Shown: positions 1 through 9,008 of the stretch, in pieces
Position numbering within the stretch: position 1 is the stretch's first letter
Layout of the letters: every line of letters begins with the position of its first letter
Source of the DNA: Rosistilla ulvae
GTDB taxonomy: Bacteria; Planctomycetota; Planctomycetia; Pirellulales; Pirellulaceae
Direction of reading: 5' to 3'
Length of the DNA: 64,000 nt
NCBI RefSeq assembly: GCF_007741475.1
Contig: NZ_CP036261.1
Coordinates: 7,317,798 to 7,381,797 of the forward strand
Translations under genes and position numbers: made by a program
Notes under the pieces: model-generated
Databases searched by the model: none
Told to the model about the DNA's origin: nothing
The model's input: only the letters and a program-made list of their open reading frames with translations

Positions 1-502
1 CGGTCGGTCCACCACCCACAACAACGAAGGTCATCAAGGCTTTGCGGGCTTCCGGATCCGTCTCCCGCTCCGCCGCTTCAAACGCTAGATAGATGCGGCG
101 GCGAATTTCGGTCGCATCGCCGATCGTTTTCAACCCCGGCGCGAACTCGGCCCACTGGTCGTTCCCGAAGTAGCTGTGCGTCGCTCCGGCGGCCACCACC
201 AGCGTGTCGTAGGTGAGTTCGCCGTCGGCCAACACCAAACGCTTGTTGGCGACATCAAAATCGGTCACCTCCGCCAGCAGCACCTGGCAATTCGCTTGCT
301 TCCGCAGAATCGCACGCAGCGGAGTGGCGATGTTTGCTGGCGACAAACCGCCGGTTGCGACTTGGTACAACAGCGGTTGAAACAGATGGTAATTGTGGCG
401 GTCGACAAGCGTCACGCGAGCGTTTGTCTTGCGGAGCTGCTTGGCGGCTTGTAATCCGCCAAAACCGCCGCCGACGATGACGACATGAGGTTGGGTGTTC
501 AT
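1..502 (-). CDS. ndh: Type II NADH dehydrogenase (NDH-2), C-terminal part outside window
   Basis: FAD-dependent oxidoreductase that passes electrons from NADH to quinone at the inner membrane without pumping protons. Reading the minus strand from the ATG at 502 gives 167 codons in one open frame that runs off the window. The N-terminus has a Rossmann FAD motif ([13 protein letters not shown], residues 8-20), the family segment [13 protein letters not shown] (near 40-52), and the start of the second dinucleotide motif (VVVGGGPT) at the window edge. The visible part matches the first third of a typical 430-residue NDH-2. It lies upstream of no other gene in the window; the nhaD gene on the same strand is about 80 bases upstream, so the two may share a transcript, linking NADH oxidation with Na+/H+ exchange. 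Family assignment is firm; substrate and quinone are inferred. Confidence 0.9.
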   Translation of the reverse strand, partial: MNTQPHVVIVGGGFGGLQAAKQLRKTNARVTLVDRHNYHLFQPLLYQVATGGLSPANIATPLRAILRKQANCQVLLAEVTDFDVANKRLVLADGELTYDTLVVAAGATHSYFGNDQWAEFAPGLKTIGDATEIRRRIYLAFEAAERETDPEARKALMTFVVVGGGPT

Positions 503-580
503 CGTTAAAACTGCTTGGTCGATGGTTCAACAACGGCAACGCCGAAGACGTTGATTATCCGAAACACAATCGCCAATAGG

Positions 581-1927
581 TTAGCTGATAAACGTTTGCA
601 TCGCGACAACCACGGCCGCGCCGGCTAGGTAACCGATCACTGCCCAAGGGGCGATCCGTTTCAGGTACCACATGAAATCGACGTGCTCGATTCCCATCGC
701 CGCCACACCCGCAGCCGATCCGATGATCAAACAACTGCCGCCGGTTCCCGCACAATAAGCTAGCAACATCCAAAACGGATGATTCATCGGCAGGTCGTAC
801 ATCTCAATTCCCGCCGCGACCAACGGAACGTTGTCGACAACCGAAGAGACCAGCCCGATGACAACCGCCACCACGTCGCGATTAGGTAGCACCGAATCGA
901 GCCAAGTCGCGGCCGACGCGAGCGTACCGGTGGCTCCCAAAGCACCAACGGCCAACAAAATCCCGAGAAAGAAGAGGATGCTCGACATGTCGACTCGCCG
1001 CAGCGCAGGGAGCACCCCGGTACTCGAACGCGTCTGTTCATCCAACGTGTGCCCGACTAATTCCGAGACAACCCACAGCACCGACAGACTCAACATCATG
1101 CCCATGTAAGGGGGCAGATGCGTGATCGTTTTAAAGATCGGAACGCCGATCAGCCCCAGCACTCCCAGGATCAGAAACAACCATTGGTGCCAGGGGCGAA
1201 TGTCTTTGGCGACGTGCGATTCGTCGACCTCCGGCGGCTGAAACTTGCCTGGCATCGAACGGGCAAATCCGATCAGCGGAACGATCAAGCAGACAAGCGA
1301 TCCGACAAACAGTTCGCGCATCACTTCGACGGTCCCCACCTTGTGCTTGATCCACAACATCGTCGTCGTCACGTCGCCGATCACCGTCCAAGCACCGCCT
1401 GCGTTGGCGGCGATCACAACCAAGCCGACGAACCGTAACCGGTCCTCCCGGTCGCCGATCAGTTTCCGCAACAGCGAGACCATCACGATCGTGGTCGTCA
1501 GATTGTCGAGGATCGCCGAGAGGACAAACGTCAGCAGACCAACCGTCCACAGCAGCGTCCGCTTGTTGCGGGTCCGGATGCGATCGGTGATCAACGCAAA
1601 CCCTTCGTGCGAATCGACAAGCTCGACGATCGTCATCGCTCCCATCAGAAAGAAGAGGATGCTGGCGATCTCGCCGGTCTGGATCAGGTGCTGGGCATCG
1701 ATCGCATAATGCAGCCGCACATTCTCCACCTGTTCGGCGATCGCTTCCTGGCGAAACCAATCGGGAATCGCATCGCGAGGCAACAAGTCGTTGACCTCAA
1801 CCGTATAGATCGACCAACAAGCGACACCGATGAACAGAGCGCTAGCTGCCTTGTTGATCTTCAATTTGTGTTCAAACGCGATCGCTAGATAGCCGGCGAC
1901 AAAGATGCAGAGGATCAGAGTGAGCAT
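581..1927 (-). CDS. nhaD: Na+/H+ antiporter, NhaD family
   Basis: Multi-pass inner-membrane protein exchanging Na+ (or Li+) for protons. The sequence carries the segments that define NhaD: LDNLTTTIVMVSLLRKL, then NAGGAWTVIGDVTTTMLWIK, then SSVVDNVPLVAA, with about twelve hydrophobic segments. The open frame can begin at a TTG at 1954, but the ATG at 1927 places MLTLILCIFVAGYLAIAFE at the N-terminus, directly as the first membrane segment, so I chose it (448 aa, close to the family's length). No clear Shine-Dalgarno sequence precedes either start. The ndh-like gene follows about 80 bases downstream. Na+ export fits the marine or brackish habitat of most Pirellulales, which is an inference. Confidence 0.93.
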   Translation of the reverse strand: MLTLILCIFVAGYLAIAFEHKLKINKAASALFIGVACWSIYTVEVNDLLPRDAIPDWFRQEAIAEQVENVRLHYAIDAQHLIQTGEIASILFFLMGAMTIVELVDSHEGFALITDRIRTRNKRTLLWTVGLLTFVLSAILDNLTTTIVMVSLLRKLIGDREDRLRFVGLVVIAANAGGAWTVIGDVTTTMLWIKHKVGTVEVMRELFVGSLVCLIVPLIGFARSMPGKFQPPEVDESHVAKDIRPWHQWLFLILGVLGLIGVPIFKTITHLPPYMGMMLSLSVLWVVSELVGHTLDEQTRSSTGVLPALRRVDMSSILFFLGILLAVGALGATGTLASAATWLDSVLPNRDVVAVVIGLVSSVVDNVPLVAAGIEMYDLPMNHPFWMLLAYCAGTGGSCLIIGSAAGVAAMGIEHVDFMWYLKRIAPWAVIGYLAGAAVVVAMQTFIS

Positions 1928-2415
1928 AGATGGTGAAGCAGGTTCGTTGAGCAATGGTGAATGGGGACCGACAATCCAAATTCAGCACGTCGGTTGGTCA
2001 CTGGACTGTAGGCACTTGGACTCACGCCCTTTCCCATCGAATACCAAACCGTTCGCAGGCAGTACCGCGACGCCCGCGAAACAACTGGCGGGTGAGCCTG
2101 CGGAATCGCGACGGAAATGCGGCCCCTAGAAAACGCGTCGGTGGGAGGGGATTGTGGAACAAAAATTCCTAGCATCGGGGAAACGAAGCGGAGCTTCCAA
2201 AAGGAGACCGTCGTAAAAGGGAATGCCGCCGTCCACATAGGCACGATCCGTGCCAAACGCCACGCGATCGGTCCAATGGCATTAAAAGGAGAGAATTCCC
2301 GCTGTCGACCGCTGAACGACTGGGGACTATCTGCTCGCCACGACCAACAAATGCTCGCGGCCGATCTGCCAATGCCCTTGGGCTCGCCTGGAAGAGGAGT
2401 CACCGACCAACGAGT
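1928..2415. other. Intergenic gap of about 490 bp, no gene recognised
   Basis: Open frames exist here on both strands (for example minus 2403-1915 and plus 2117-2518), but they overlap one another, have no recognisable domain and have biased compositions typical of chance frames in GC-rich DNA. No terminator with a T-run and no convincing promoter was seen. The gap should hold the promoter of nhaD and the 3' end of the pgi transcript. Confidence 0.5.
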
Positions 2416-3699
2416 CTACACGTCGCGGGGCAACCGGGATTCAACGGTTGTGGCGAGCATCAGCATCTGGAACAGCTGTCCGAGCGAGTGCGTGTCGATC
2501 TCGGGCATCCGCAGCTGAGTCGTCGGGCATCCGGCGGCATGCAGTGCGGCGTCGATATCGGCGATCGCTTCGGTCATCAAGTCGGGCAGTTTGCGGTCGG
2601 ATAACGCGTTCAGCCCGTCGTGGTCGCCATCGCTCAGGCCGACCTGCCACGGGTCGGCGCGATGCTGTTGGACGATCAAATGATTGACGACTTTGCCCTG
2701 CAGGTTCGCTGGATCCAGGTGGTGCCCGTCGCGAGGGCTGACTGTTGTCAGCGGTAGCGTCTGGTTGCCCGAACCGGCGAACAGTTGGTCGTGCCAGAGG
2801 CCAAACGTTTCGAGCGCCGAGCCCCAGACATTCATCACGCGTCGATCGATCCCGCGATGCGTTTGCAGCAGATGATGGATGGCGACGTACTGCAGCACGA
2901 GGTTGGTTTCGGGAGGGGCGGTCTTGAAGTGTTCGTCCATCGCCGCGGCTCCTTCGAGCAGCTGGACGCAGTCCAACCCAAGCATCGCGGCGGGCAAGAC
3001 ACCGGCCGCGGAGAGGACGTTGAACCGTTCATCGATCGCCGCGGGGATCGGGAAGATCTCCTTGCAACCGATCGCCTGGGCTAGGTCGCGCAGCTTGCTC
3101 GGTTGGTCGGTCACGGGAAGGAGCAATTCGGGCAGCCACTGTGCCACGTCGTCGGCGAGCGATTCCTGCAGCGCCGGCAGGAACTGACGCAGCGCTAACG
3201 CTCGCTCTCGCGTTTCCCCCGCCGGATCGATCACGACCATCGCCCAACGTCGAACGACTGGATCGATCGCTGTCAGATCGCGGCCCAGCCGATGCAGCAG
3301 AGCACTCGACGCATCGTTGTCGAGATCGTTGCCGGTGAAATACATTCGCGGCTTGCTGCCACGGCCGCCGCGAGACAATTCGTTGTGGTAGGGATCGCAG
3401 CAGGCGTCGCGGAGCGCTTGGGTGCCGCGATAGGTGCCGCCGCCAGCGAGGACGACGACCGCATCGACTTCATCGTGCAAGCGATTGGCGACGCGGAAGA
3501 TCTGTCCCAGCGGGCTGTCGTCGCGAAGCTCGGTGTAGCCGTCCAGTAGTTCGCGCGGCAGCGAGGCGAACGGCGGCGCGACGTCGACGATCTGCTGTCG
3601 CAAGTCGAGCAACTTGGGGGCCAGGTCCGCAATTTGAGCTTCGGTCACGCCATAATCGGCGTCGACCGCACCCGAAAAATCAAATTGAATCAGACCCAC
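2416..3699 (-). CDS. pgi: Glucose-6-phosphate isomerase
   Basis: Interconverts glucose 6-phosphate and fructose 6-phosphate in the cytoplasm. The protein shows the sugar-phosphate isomerase core: AVVVLAGGGTYRGTQAL corresponds to the first phosphate-binding glycine motif, YFTGNDLDNDA to the next conserved strand, and the C-terminal part has a conserved helical segment with LGQLFQM. It is divergent from E. coli Pgi and shorter (about 428 aa against 549). The frame is open from a TTG at 3714, but a GTG at 3699 has an AAAGG ribosome site six bases upstream, so I prefer the GTG. It follows gpmI by 60 bases on the same strand, forming a two-gene glycolytic unit. What it is not: no SIS-domain glmS amidotransferase part is present. 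Confidence 0.8.
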   Translation of the reverse strand: MGLIQFDFSGAVDADYGVTEAQIADLAPKLLDLRQQIVDVAPPFASLPRELLDGYTELRDDSPLGQIFRVANRLHDEVDAVVVLAGGGTYRGTQALRDACCDPYHNELSRGGRGSKPRMYFTGNDLDNDASSALLHRLGRDLTAIDPVVRRWAMVVIDPAGETRERALALRQFLPALQESLADDVAQWLPELLLPVTDQPSKLRDLAQAIGCKEIFPIPAAIDERFNVLSAAGVLPAAMLGLDCVQLLEGAAAMDEHFKTAPPETNLVLQYVAIHHLLQTHRGIDRRVMNVWGSALETFGLWHDQLFAGSGNQTLPLTTVSPRDGHHLDPANLQGKVVNHLIVQQHRADPWQVGLSDGDHDGLNALSDRKLPDLMTEAIADIDAALHAAGCPTTQLRMPEIDTHSLGQLFQMLMLATTVESRLPRDV

Positions 3700-3759
3700 A
3701 AAATGCCTTTGCAAGAGATGTCATGAACCGCGGCGGGATCGTCCGCGGGGAGGCCCCGA

Positions 3760-5376
3760 TCAATCGATGGCGATCAACGATTCGCCGGTCATCTCTTCCG
3801 GCTTTTCCAAGCCCAGCAGGGCCAGAGCGGTCGGTGCGATATCGGCCAATCGGCCGCCGCTGCGCAGTTGCTTGCCGTCCAGGCCTGGTTCGACGACGAT
3901 CAACGGCACATCGTAAGTGGTGTGCGCGGTGTGCGGTCCGCCGGTTTCCGGATTGATCATCTGTTCGCAATTGCCGTGGTCGGCGGTCACGATCAGCGAA
4001 CCGCCCGCGGCCAATGTCGCTTCGACGATCTTGCCGACACATTCATCGACAACTTCGACCGCCTTGATCGCTGCGTTCAGGTTGCCGGTGTGGCCAACCA
4101 TGTCGCCGTTGGCGTAGTTCATGATGATCAGATCGGTCTTGCCCGCTGCGAGCTCTTGCAGCACGCGGTCGGTGATCCCGGCGGCCGACATCTCCGGCTT
4201 CTGATCGTAGGTCGACACGTCGCGCGGCGACTGCAACATCCCACGCTCTTCGTTTTCGAAAGGATCGTCGCGGTAGTCGTTGAAGAAGAAGGTGACGTGA
4301 GGATACTTTTCGGTCTCCGCACAACGGAACTGCTTCAGGCCCAAGGTGCTGATGTACTGGCCCAGGATGTTTGGCATCTTCGCTGGTTTTTCGAAGATCA
4401 CGTGGACGGGCAGGCCGGTTTCGTAGCCGGTCATCGTGGCGAAGTAGAGGTTGTCGATCTTTTCGCCGCGATCGAATCCGCCACCGTCGATGTTCGCCCA
4501 CTCGGTGTCGGAGTAGGTGAATGCTTTAGTTAGTTCGCGCGTTCGGTCGCCGCGGTAGTTCAAGAAGATCACCGCGTCGCCCGCTTTGACAAGCTGCTTC
4601 GGATCGACGGTGTCGGCGTCCGATACGGTGACCGGAGTGATGAATTCGTCGCCGGTACGATTCGATTCGGTTGGGTTGTCGTAATAGCTTTGGATCGCTT
4701 CGCTAGCTGTCGCTGCGATCTGATCGGCGCCGCGAGTCATCATGTCGTAGGCGAGCTTGACGCGGTCCCAACGCAAGTCGCGGTCCATCGCGTAATAACG
4801 GCCGATCACGCTGCCGACTTTCCCGATGCCCTCGGAGGTCAGGTTCTCTTGCAGCTTTGCCACGTAGCCCAGGCCGCCAGTCGGCGCGGTGTCGCGGCCG
4901 TCGGTGATCGCATGGACGATGTAGCGGTCGCCCGCCAAGCCGCTTCGCTTAACCAATTCGGTGACGGCAAACGCGTGTTCCAGGTCGCTGTGCACGCGTC
5001 CGTCGGACATCAATCCGACCAGGTGCAGCGAGCCGCCGGAAGCTTTGACGTGCGCGATCGCTTCTTGCAGCACGGGGTTCTCGAAGAACTCACCCTTGCG
5101 AATCGAACGGGTGATCCGCATCACTTCTTGATCGACGATCCGGCCGGCACCGATGTTCTGGTGGCCGACTTCGCTGTTCCCCATCACGCCGGCTGGCAGA
5201 CCAACATCTTCGCCCGATGTCTTGATCAGCGTGTTGGGATAGCTTTGCATCAAAGCGTCGGAGACTGGAGTCTTGCCCATGAGGACCGCATTGGATTGAT
5301 CCCATTTCGAAAAGGGATTTTGTCCCCAACCATCACGAACGATCACAACAACAGGTTTTCGGCGAACTTCAGTCAC
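3760..5376 (-). CDS. gpmI: 2,3-bisphosphoglycerate-independent phosphoglycerate mutase
   Basis: Mn2+-dependent alkaline-phosphatase-superfamily enzyme converting 3-phosphoglycerate to 2-phosphoglycerate. Visible motifs: the metal-binding Asp in VIVRDGWGQN at the N-terminus, the phosphoserine nucleophile in MGNSEVGHQNIGAG, DGRVHSDLEH, ITDGRDTAP, NYRGDRTREL, the metal site NYANGDMVGHTGN and TADHGNCEQM. About 538 aa, near the family's usual 510-550. The frame opens at 5406, but the GTG at 5376 has a GGAG site at about seven bases spacing and gives an N-terminus matching the family, so it is the likely start. It leads a pair with pgi. All catalytic residues that I can recognise are present. Confidence 0.96.
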   Translation of the reverse strand: MTEVRRKPVVVIVRDGWGQNPFSKWDQSNAVLMGKTPVSDALMQSYPNTLIKTSGEDVGLPAGVMGNSEVGHQNIGAGRIVDQEVMRITRSIRKGEFFENPVLQEAIAHVKASGGSLHLVGLMSDGRVHSDLEHAFAVTELVKRSGLAGDRYIVHAITDGRDTAPTGGLGYVAKLQENLTSEGIGKVGSVIGRYYAMDRDLRWDRVKLAYDMMTRGADQIAATASEAIQSYYDNPTESNRTGDEFITPVTVSDADTVDPKQLVKAGDAVIFLNYRGDRTRELTKAFTYSDTEWANIDGGGFDRGEKIDNLYFATMTGYETGLPVHVIFEKPAKMPNILGQYISTLGLKQFRCAETEKYPHVTFFFNDYRDDPFENEERGMLQSPRDVSTYDQKPEMSAAGITDRVLQELAAGKTDLIIMNYANGDMVGHTGNLNAAIKAVEVVDECVGKIVEATLAAGGSLIVTADHGNCEQMINPETGGPHTAHTTYDVPLIVVEPGLDGKQLRSGGRLADIAPTALALLGLEKPEEMTGESLIAID

Positions 5377-5561
5377 AGGTGACTCTCCAAATAATAAGTC
5401 AGGCAAACTCTGACAAACGACGGGCGTGGTCGCGAGATCGGACCAGCGGCCGGCAGCCAGCGAGAGGATCCATCGTACCGAAAACGTCTTTTTTTCGATA
5501 CCGGCCCGGCGCCAGCGGTTGCTCGCAAATCGAGCCGCTGGCGACGTTAACGCCGCAAAAA
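5377..5561. other. Short gap with a strong GC-rich hairpin
   Basis: Between gpmI and the HTTM gene. A hairpin with a nine-base outer stem (5510-5518 with 5535-5543) and a four-base inner stem lies just past the HTTM stop. It has no T-run on either strand in the expected position, so it is not a standard intrinsic terminator; it may stabilise the 3' end of the HTTM message. Confidence 0.4.
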
Positions 5562-6518
5562 TCAGGCTTTTGGTTGCCGTCGACAGAGCGTCTGCAAGAT
5601 CGCTGGCGGGATGAAGATTGCGTTAGCGATGATCATCGTCACGCCAAAGGTGATCATGCCCAGGAACAGAGCGATTCCGCCGTGGACCATCACCGCCGTC
5701 AACAGCACCCAGGGGCGAGTCAGCCGCGGCCAAACCAACGCACAGTAGAAGGTTTCCCAAAGGACGGTGGCGTGCGAAAGAGCGGCGAACAGGATCGGAT
5801 AGTGGACGATCCAAGTCATGTCCATCGATTGGTATTCGTAATTGGAAACCGCGAACCAGGTCGCCGTTCCATCCCACCACATCTCGCCGCGCATCTTGCT
5901 GACACCGCCAAACAGATAGATCACACACAGATGCAGTTGCAACAGCCGGGTGCCGATGTTGGCAGCGATCGAAGGGGATGCCGATGGCAACCACCAACGC
6001 GACGGTCGACCCGCGGCTTCACGGCGACGATGTAGCCAAGCGTCGACCGACCAGACCGATCCGCACGGCGTCAGCATCAGATACATCGTGATCATCGTCG
6101 TCATTTGGTCCAAGCCAAACAACGCGCCGGTCAGACGATGCATGTACATCAACTGAAGAAACCACGCCGCCGGAGCGGTCAGCCGCGTGAAGATCCCGCA
6201 GGTGAAACAGATCGTCACGGCGATCGTGACTAGGTGATGTGTCCACAGGATCGCTGGGCTATCGACGTACCAAAGATAGGACCAGGCGTAATCGTTTTCG
6301 TGCAGCTGGCGAACCGTGTCGGTCGTGACCCAGGCATCGGTGCCAACAAACGCAAGCAGTTGAGACGCCAGCACAAGGTGCGTGTACAGCAGCATCAACC
6401 CGATCGCGATCCGGATCGCGGCCAAGGTATGCGGGGCGGTGGGAGTGAACCAGAACCGATCCCACAGCGTGGTGAGTTCGGTGAAATAGCTGGCGATCCA
6501 GCGACGCGGTTTGTTCAT
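5562..6518 (-). CDS. HTTM-domain integral membrane protein
   Basis: Horizontally transferred transmembrane domain (HTTM) protein, related to the membrane part of vitamin-K-dependent gamma-carboxylase. The 318 residues have about six to seven hydrophobic segments. Family-like features are the N-terminal RFWFTPTAPHTLAAIRIAIGLMLL, the early LWYVDSPAILWTHH, the LQLMYMHRLTG region, the YLMLTPCGSVWSVDAW segment, and the later LQLHLCVIYLFGGVSKMRGEMWWDGTA stretch. Its ATG overlaps the upstream gene's TGA (ATGA), so the two are translated together and probably act together. Bacterial HTTM proteins are poorly characterised; carboxylase activity should not be assumed. Confidence 0.85.
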   Translation of the reverse strand: MNKPRRWIASYFTELTTLWDRFWFTPTAPHTLAAIRIAIGLMLLYTHLVLASQLLAFVGTDAWVTTDTVRQLHENDYAWSYLWYVDSPAILWTHHLVTIAVTICFTCGIFTRLTAPAAWFLQLMYMHRLTGALFGLDQMTTMITMYLMLTPCGSVWSVDAWLHRRREAAGRPSRWWLPSASPSIAANIGTRLLQLHLCVIYLFGGVSKMRGEMWWDGTATWFAVSNYEYQSMDMTWIVHYPILFAALSHATVLWETFYCALVWPRLTRPWVLLTAVMVHGGIALFLGMITFGVTMIIANAIFIPPAILQTLCRRQPKA

Positions 6519-7159
6519 GGTGCGATCCCATCGAAAGCCGGCAGGCCATCGGGCAGCGTCAGATACAGCCGCTCGTTTTGCAAATCGATCCGTTCCTCGA
6601 CGAACTCGGGGATGCCGGGCATGCGATGCTCGACGCGATCGATCTGCACCGCGCTACCGCCATGGACGTGTTGCAGATGATTGGCAAAACCGTCGCGGAT
6701 CATTTCATATCGATCGCGGCCGGACCGCCAATCGCGAAAGATCACGCTGTCGCGCGGCACGTCGGGCGGCAGCGACCGCGGTTCGTGCATGTTGTGCAAA
6801 AACTCGGTCAACATGAAGTGGCGGTGATACAGCAAACGAGGCCACTGGTTGTTGCGATCGGGAAACGTCTCGGTTTGCGGCTGGCCATCGGCATCGATCC
6901 AGCTGGCCGCAACGAGATGGCTGGGGCCGGGATCGGGAGCGAAAAACGCGTAGCCGTGACTTAAATAAAGGAAGTCGACGTAGCGACCGACCGGGGCGCG
7001 AAAGGCCGACGCAGCGGGTGAGGGACCGCCGGGACCACGCGTTGAAAAGCGGATCGGTTCGGCAACGACCGCCCACAGATGGACGACGACGGCGATGCTG
7101 ATCGCTATCTTCAACCAACGCGGCGGCGCGAAAGGGGGCGAGAGTGTGTCGTCGTTCAT
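6515..7159 (-). CDS. Membrane-anchored conserved protein coupled to the HTTM gene
   Basis: A 214-residue protein with one N-terminal hydrophobic segment (about 16-34, WLKIAISIAVVVHLWAVVAEP) and a soluble outer part. Notable stretches are YLSHGYAFFAPDPGPSHLVAASW and PRLLYHRHFMLTEFLHNM. Small proteins of this layout are often found beside HTTM genes (DUF5819-like); I recognise the layout but cannot confirm the family from sequence alone. The gene's stop overlaps the HTTM start (ATGA), which argues for a two-protein membrane complex. No catalytic motif is evident. Confidence 0.75.
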   Translation of the reverse strand: MNDDTLSPPFAPPRWLKIAISIAVVVHLWAVVAEPIRFSTRGPGGPSPAASAFRAPVGRYVDFLYLSHGYAFFAPDPGPSHLVAASWIDADGQPQTETFPDRNNQWPRLLYHRHFMLTEFLHNMHEPRSLPPDVPRDSVIFRDWRSGRDRYEMIRDGFANHLQHVHGGSAVQIDRVEHRMPGIPEFVEERIDLQNERLYLTLPDGLPAFDGIAP

Positions 7160-7189
7160 GCGTCAGAAGATAACCGCCCGCAGCGCACG

Positions 7190-7222
7190 AAAAAACCCGC
7201 GTTGGAAATTTCCAACGCGGGC
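7190..7222 (-). terminator. Intrinsic terminator of the TIGR03000 gene
   Basis: On the minus strand a near-perfect GC-rich hairpin (stem GCCCGCGTTGGAA pairing with TTCCAACGCGGG) is followed directly by six T. It sits about 30 bases past the stop of the TIGR03000 gene and just before the membrane-anchored protein gene, so it separates the two transcripts. Confidence 0.88.
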
Positions 7223-7252
7223 TTCTGGGTCGTGTCAGTGCGAACACATCGC

Positions 7253-8467
7253 CTAACGCATTGCAACGGTTTCGTCAGCGAAATCGAAGGTCAGTTCTGG
7301 CGTGCTGCCAGCCGACAACGAAATCGTCTTCTCTTCGGTCAACGTCCGTCCGTCGCGTTGGATCGCAACGGTGACGGTGTAGTCGTTCCAAACTTGACCA
7401 GCTTGCAATTGCTTGGTGCGGAAGGTACGCGTGGTGCCATCGGCATCGGTTGCGTTGCCAGCCAAAGTCACCTTGGCGTCAGCAGGCACGTTGACGGTCA
7501 AAACAGTTTCGACAACATCCGATTCGGTTGCTGGAGCGGCAACGTAAGCTGGCGCTTCAACCGCAGGTGCCGAATAGACCAACGAACGGGTTTCGCCACC
7601 GTGCAGGCGGACGACCTTCGATTCGCTGACCAATTGGCCGTTGACGGTGTGTTCGATTCGCACGTCGTACGAATAGGCATAACCAGGGGTCAGTCCACGC
7701 GAGACGAATTGGCGATGTGCGCCAGTGCTGCGGGTCTTGGTGCCGTTGACGAAAACGTCTGCATCGGCGGGAACTTCCATCGTCAACAACGCTTCGCTGG
7801 AAGATGTGGTCGATTGCGTTTGGTGATACGAAGCACCTTCGACAGGTGTTTCGATGATCGATTCGCCCTGCGACGATTCGATTACCGGTTCGCTGTAGAT
7901 CGGTGCCGATTCGTACATTGGAACCGAATACGATTCGACAGGTGCCGAGTAGTAGTTGGCGCTATACGATCCGCTGCTTCCGCCGCTGCTGGCGCTATAT
8001 CCGCTCGATCCGCCGCTGCTGCCATAGCTGCTGTAGGCGCGATACGAACCGTAGCTGCCGCCGCTGCTAGCATAGCTGCTGGTGCTATACCCGCTCGATC
8101 CGCCACTGCTGGCGTATCCGCTGTAATAACCGCTCGATCCGCCGCTGCTGGCGCGAGCTGCACGCCAAGCTTGGTGCCGGGCTTTGATTCGCTTCAGGAT
8201 ACCGAAGTGTCCCGAGCTGCCGCCGTAGGATCCGGAGCTGCCATAGCTAGCGCCCGAACTGCCGTAGCTGCTGTAAGAGGCCGAGTAACGGCCATAGCTG
8301 CCGCTGCTCGCACCCGAGCTGCCGTACGATCCGTAGCTGCCCGATGAGCCAGAGCTGCCCGATGATCCGTAACTACCAAAGGAGCCCCAGCCCGCGTGTG
8401 CGGCTCCCCCCATCAATGTCATCGCCACGGCGGCTGCTGCCACTGGCATAAAGTGAATTCGTCGCAT
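7253..8467 (-). CDS. Exported Gly/Ser/Tyr-rich protein with two TIGR03000 domains
   Basis: TIGR03000 is a domain of about 75 residues known mainly from planctomycetes. This 404-residue protein starts with a signal peptide (MRRIHFMPVAAAAVAMTLMGGAAHA), then about 190 residues of low-complexity repeats built from SYGSSGS/SSGGSSGY units, then two TIGR03000 copies. The first (about 225-305) begins LLTMEVPADADVFVNGTKT and the second (about 315-398) begins VLTVNVPADAKVTLAGNAT. Each resembles a PEGA-like beta-sandwich with a TRSTG or TDADG turn. The ATG at 8467 is preceded by GGGAGG. The repeat region is disordered and adhesive in composition, consistent with a cell-surface or envelope role; this is inference. 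A strong terminator follows. Confidence 0.9.
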   Translation of the reverse strand: MRRIHFMPVAAAAVAMTLMGGAAHAGWGSFGSYGSSGSSGSSGSYGSYGSSGASSGSYGRYSASYSSYGSSGASYGSSGSYGGSSGHFGILKRIKARHQAWRAARASSGGSSGYYSGYASSGGSSGYSTSSYASSGGSYGSYRAYSSYGSSGGSSGYSASSGGSSGSYSANYYSAPVESYSVPMYESAPIYSEPVIESSQGESIIETPVEGASYHQTQSTTSSSEALLTMEVPADADVFVNGTKTRSTGAHRQFVSRGLTPGYAYSYDVRIEHTVNGQLVSESKVVRLHGGETRSLVYSAPAVEAPAYVAAPATESDVVETVLTVNVPADAKVTLAGNATDADGTTRTFRTKQLQAGQVWNDYTVTVAIQRDGRTLTEEKTISLSAGSTPELTFDFADETVAMR

Positions 8468-9008
8468 GAGTTAGAACCTCCCGATTCTTTCCGACCTATC
8501 CCAAAATCTACATTAAGCGTGTTCGCGTTTTCGCGCCCAGAATACCCAGTTAGGATAATCTTCCCCAGCGGTGATTCAAGCTCGCTAGCTTCAATAATTT
8601 CAATCAAACCTTCGATTTAGGCTCAAGCGACGCAAATACAACGACTGCAAGGGCTCGCTTGGTTGCAACCAGACACTTCGGTTTCCGATGCAACGCAAAA
8701 CAGGATGGTGCACAAACGGGCAGATCTCCGGTTCCGTTCCACCAGCAATTGATGGACACAGACGAGGCATCCCAACGGCCGTTCCACCTGCCCCAAACGC
8801 GCTGTTAACAAAGAAGCGACCAACCGACCGACGACAGGACCGCTGCGGCAATCAAGTGTTTGTTCTTAGGCGAATTAGCCGGCACGCGCCAACACCCGCG
8901 TCCCCTGGAAAACCGGACTCTAACGCGCGCCGGCTGATACCTCAAATTGAAACACTGCTTAGCCCAGAGGAGGCTGTGACGAAAGCTCGCCAGAAGAGGC
9001 AATGTCCA
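8468..9008. other. Intergenic gap of about 540 bp, no gene recognised
   Basis: Short overlapping frames occur on both strands but none has a recognisable domain, a signal peptide or a ribosome site. The half nearest 8467 should carry the promoter of the TIGR03000 gene; I could not pick a convincing -35/-10 pair. The half nearest 9008 is the 3' flank of the methyltransferase gene. Confidence 0.5.

Noticed and set aside
1915-2403. 162-codon minus-strand frame between nhaD and pgi
   Set aside because: No domain, overlaps the nhaD start and chance frames; composition does not match neighbours.
5510-5543. Intrinsic terminator after the HTTM gene
   Set aside because: The hairpin is strong but lacks the T-run on the correct strand, so I kept it only as a hairpin in the gap entry.
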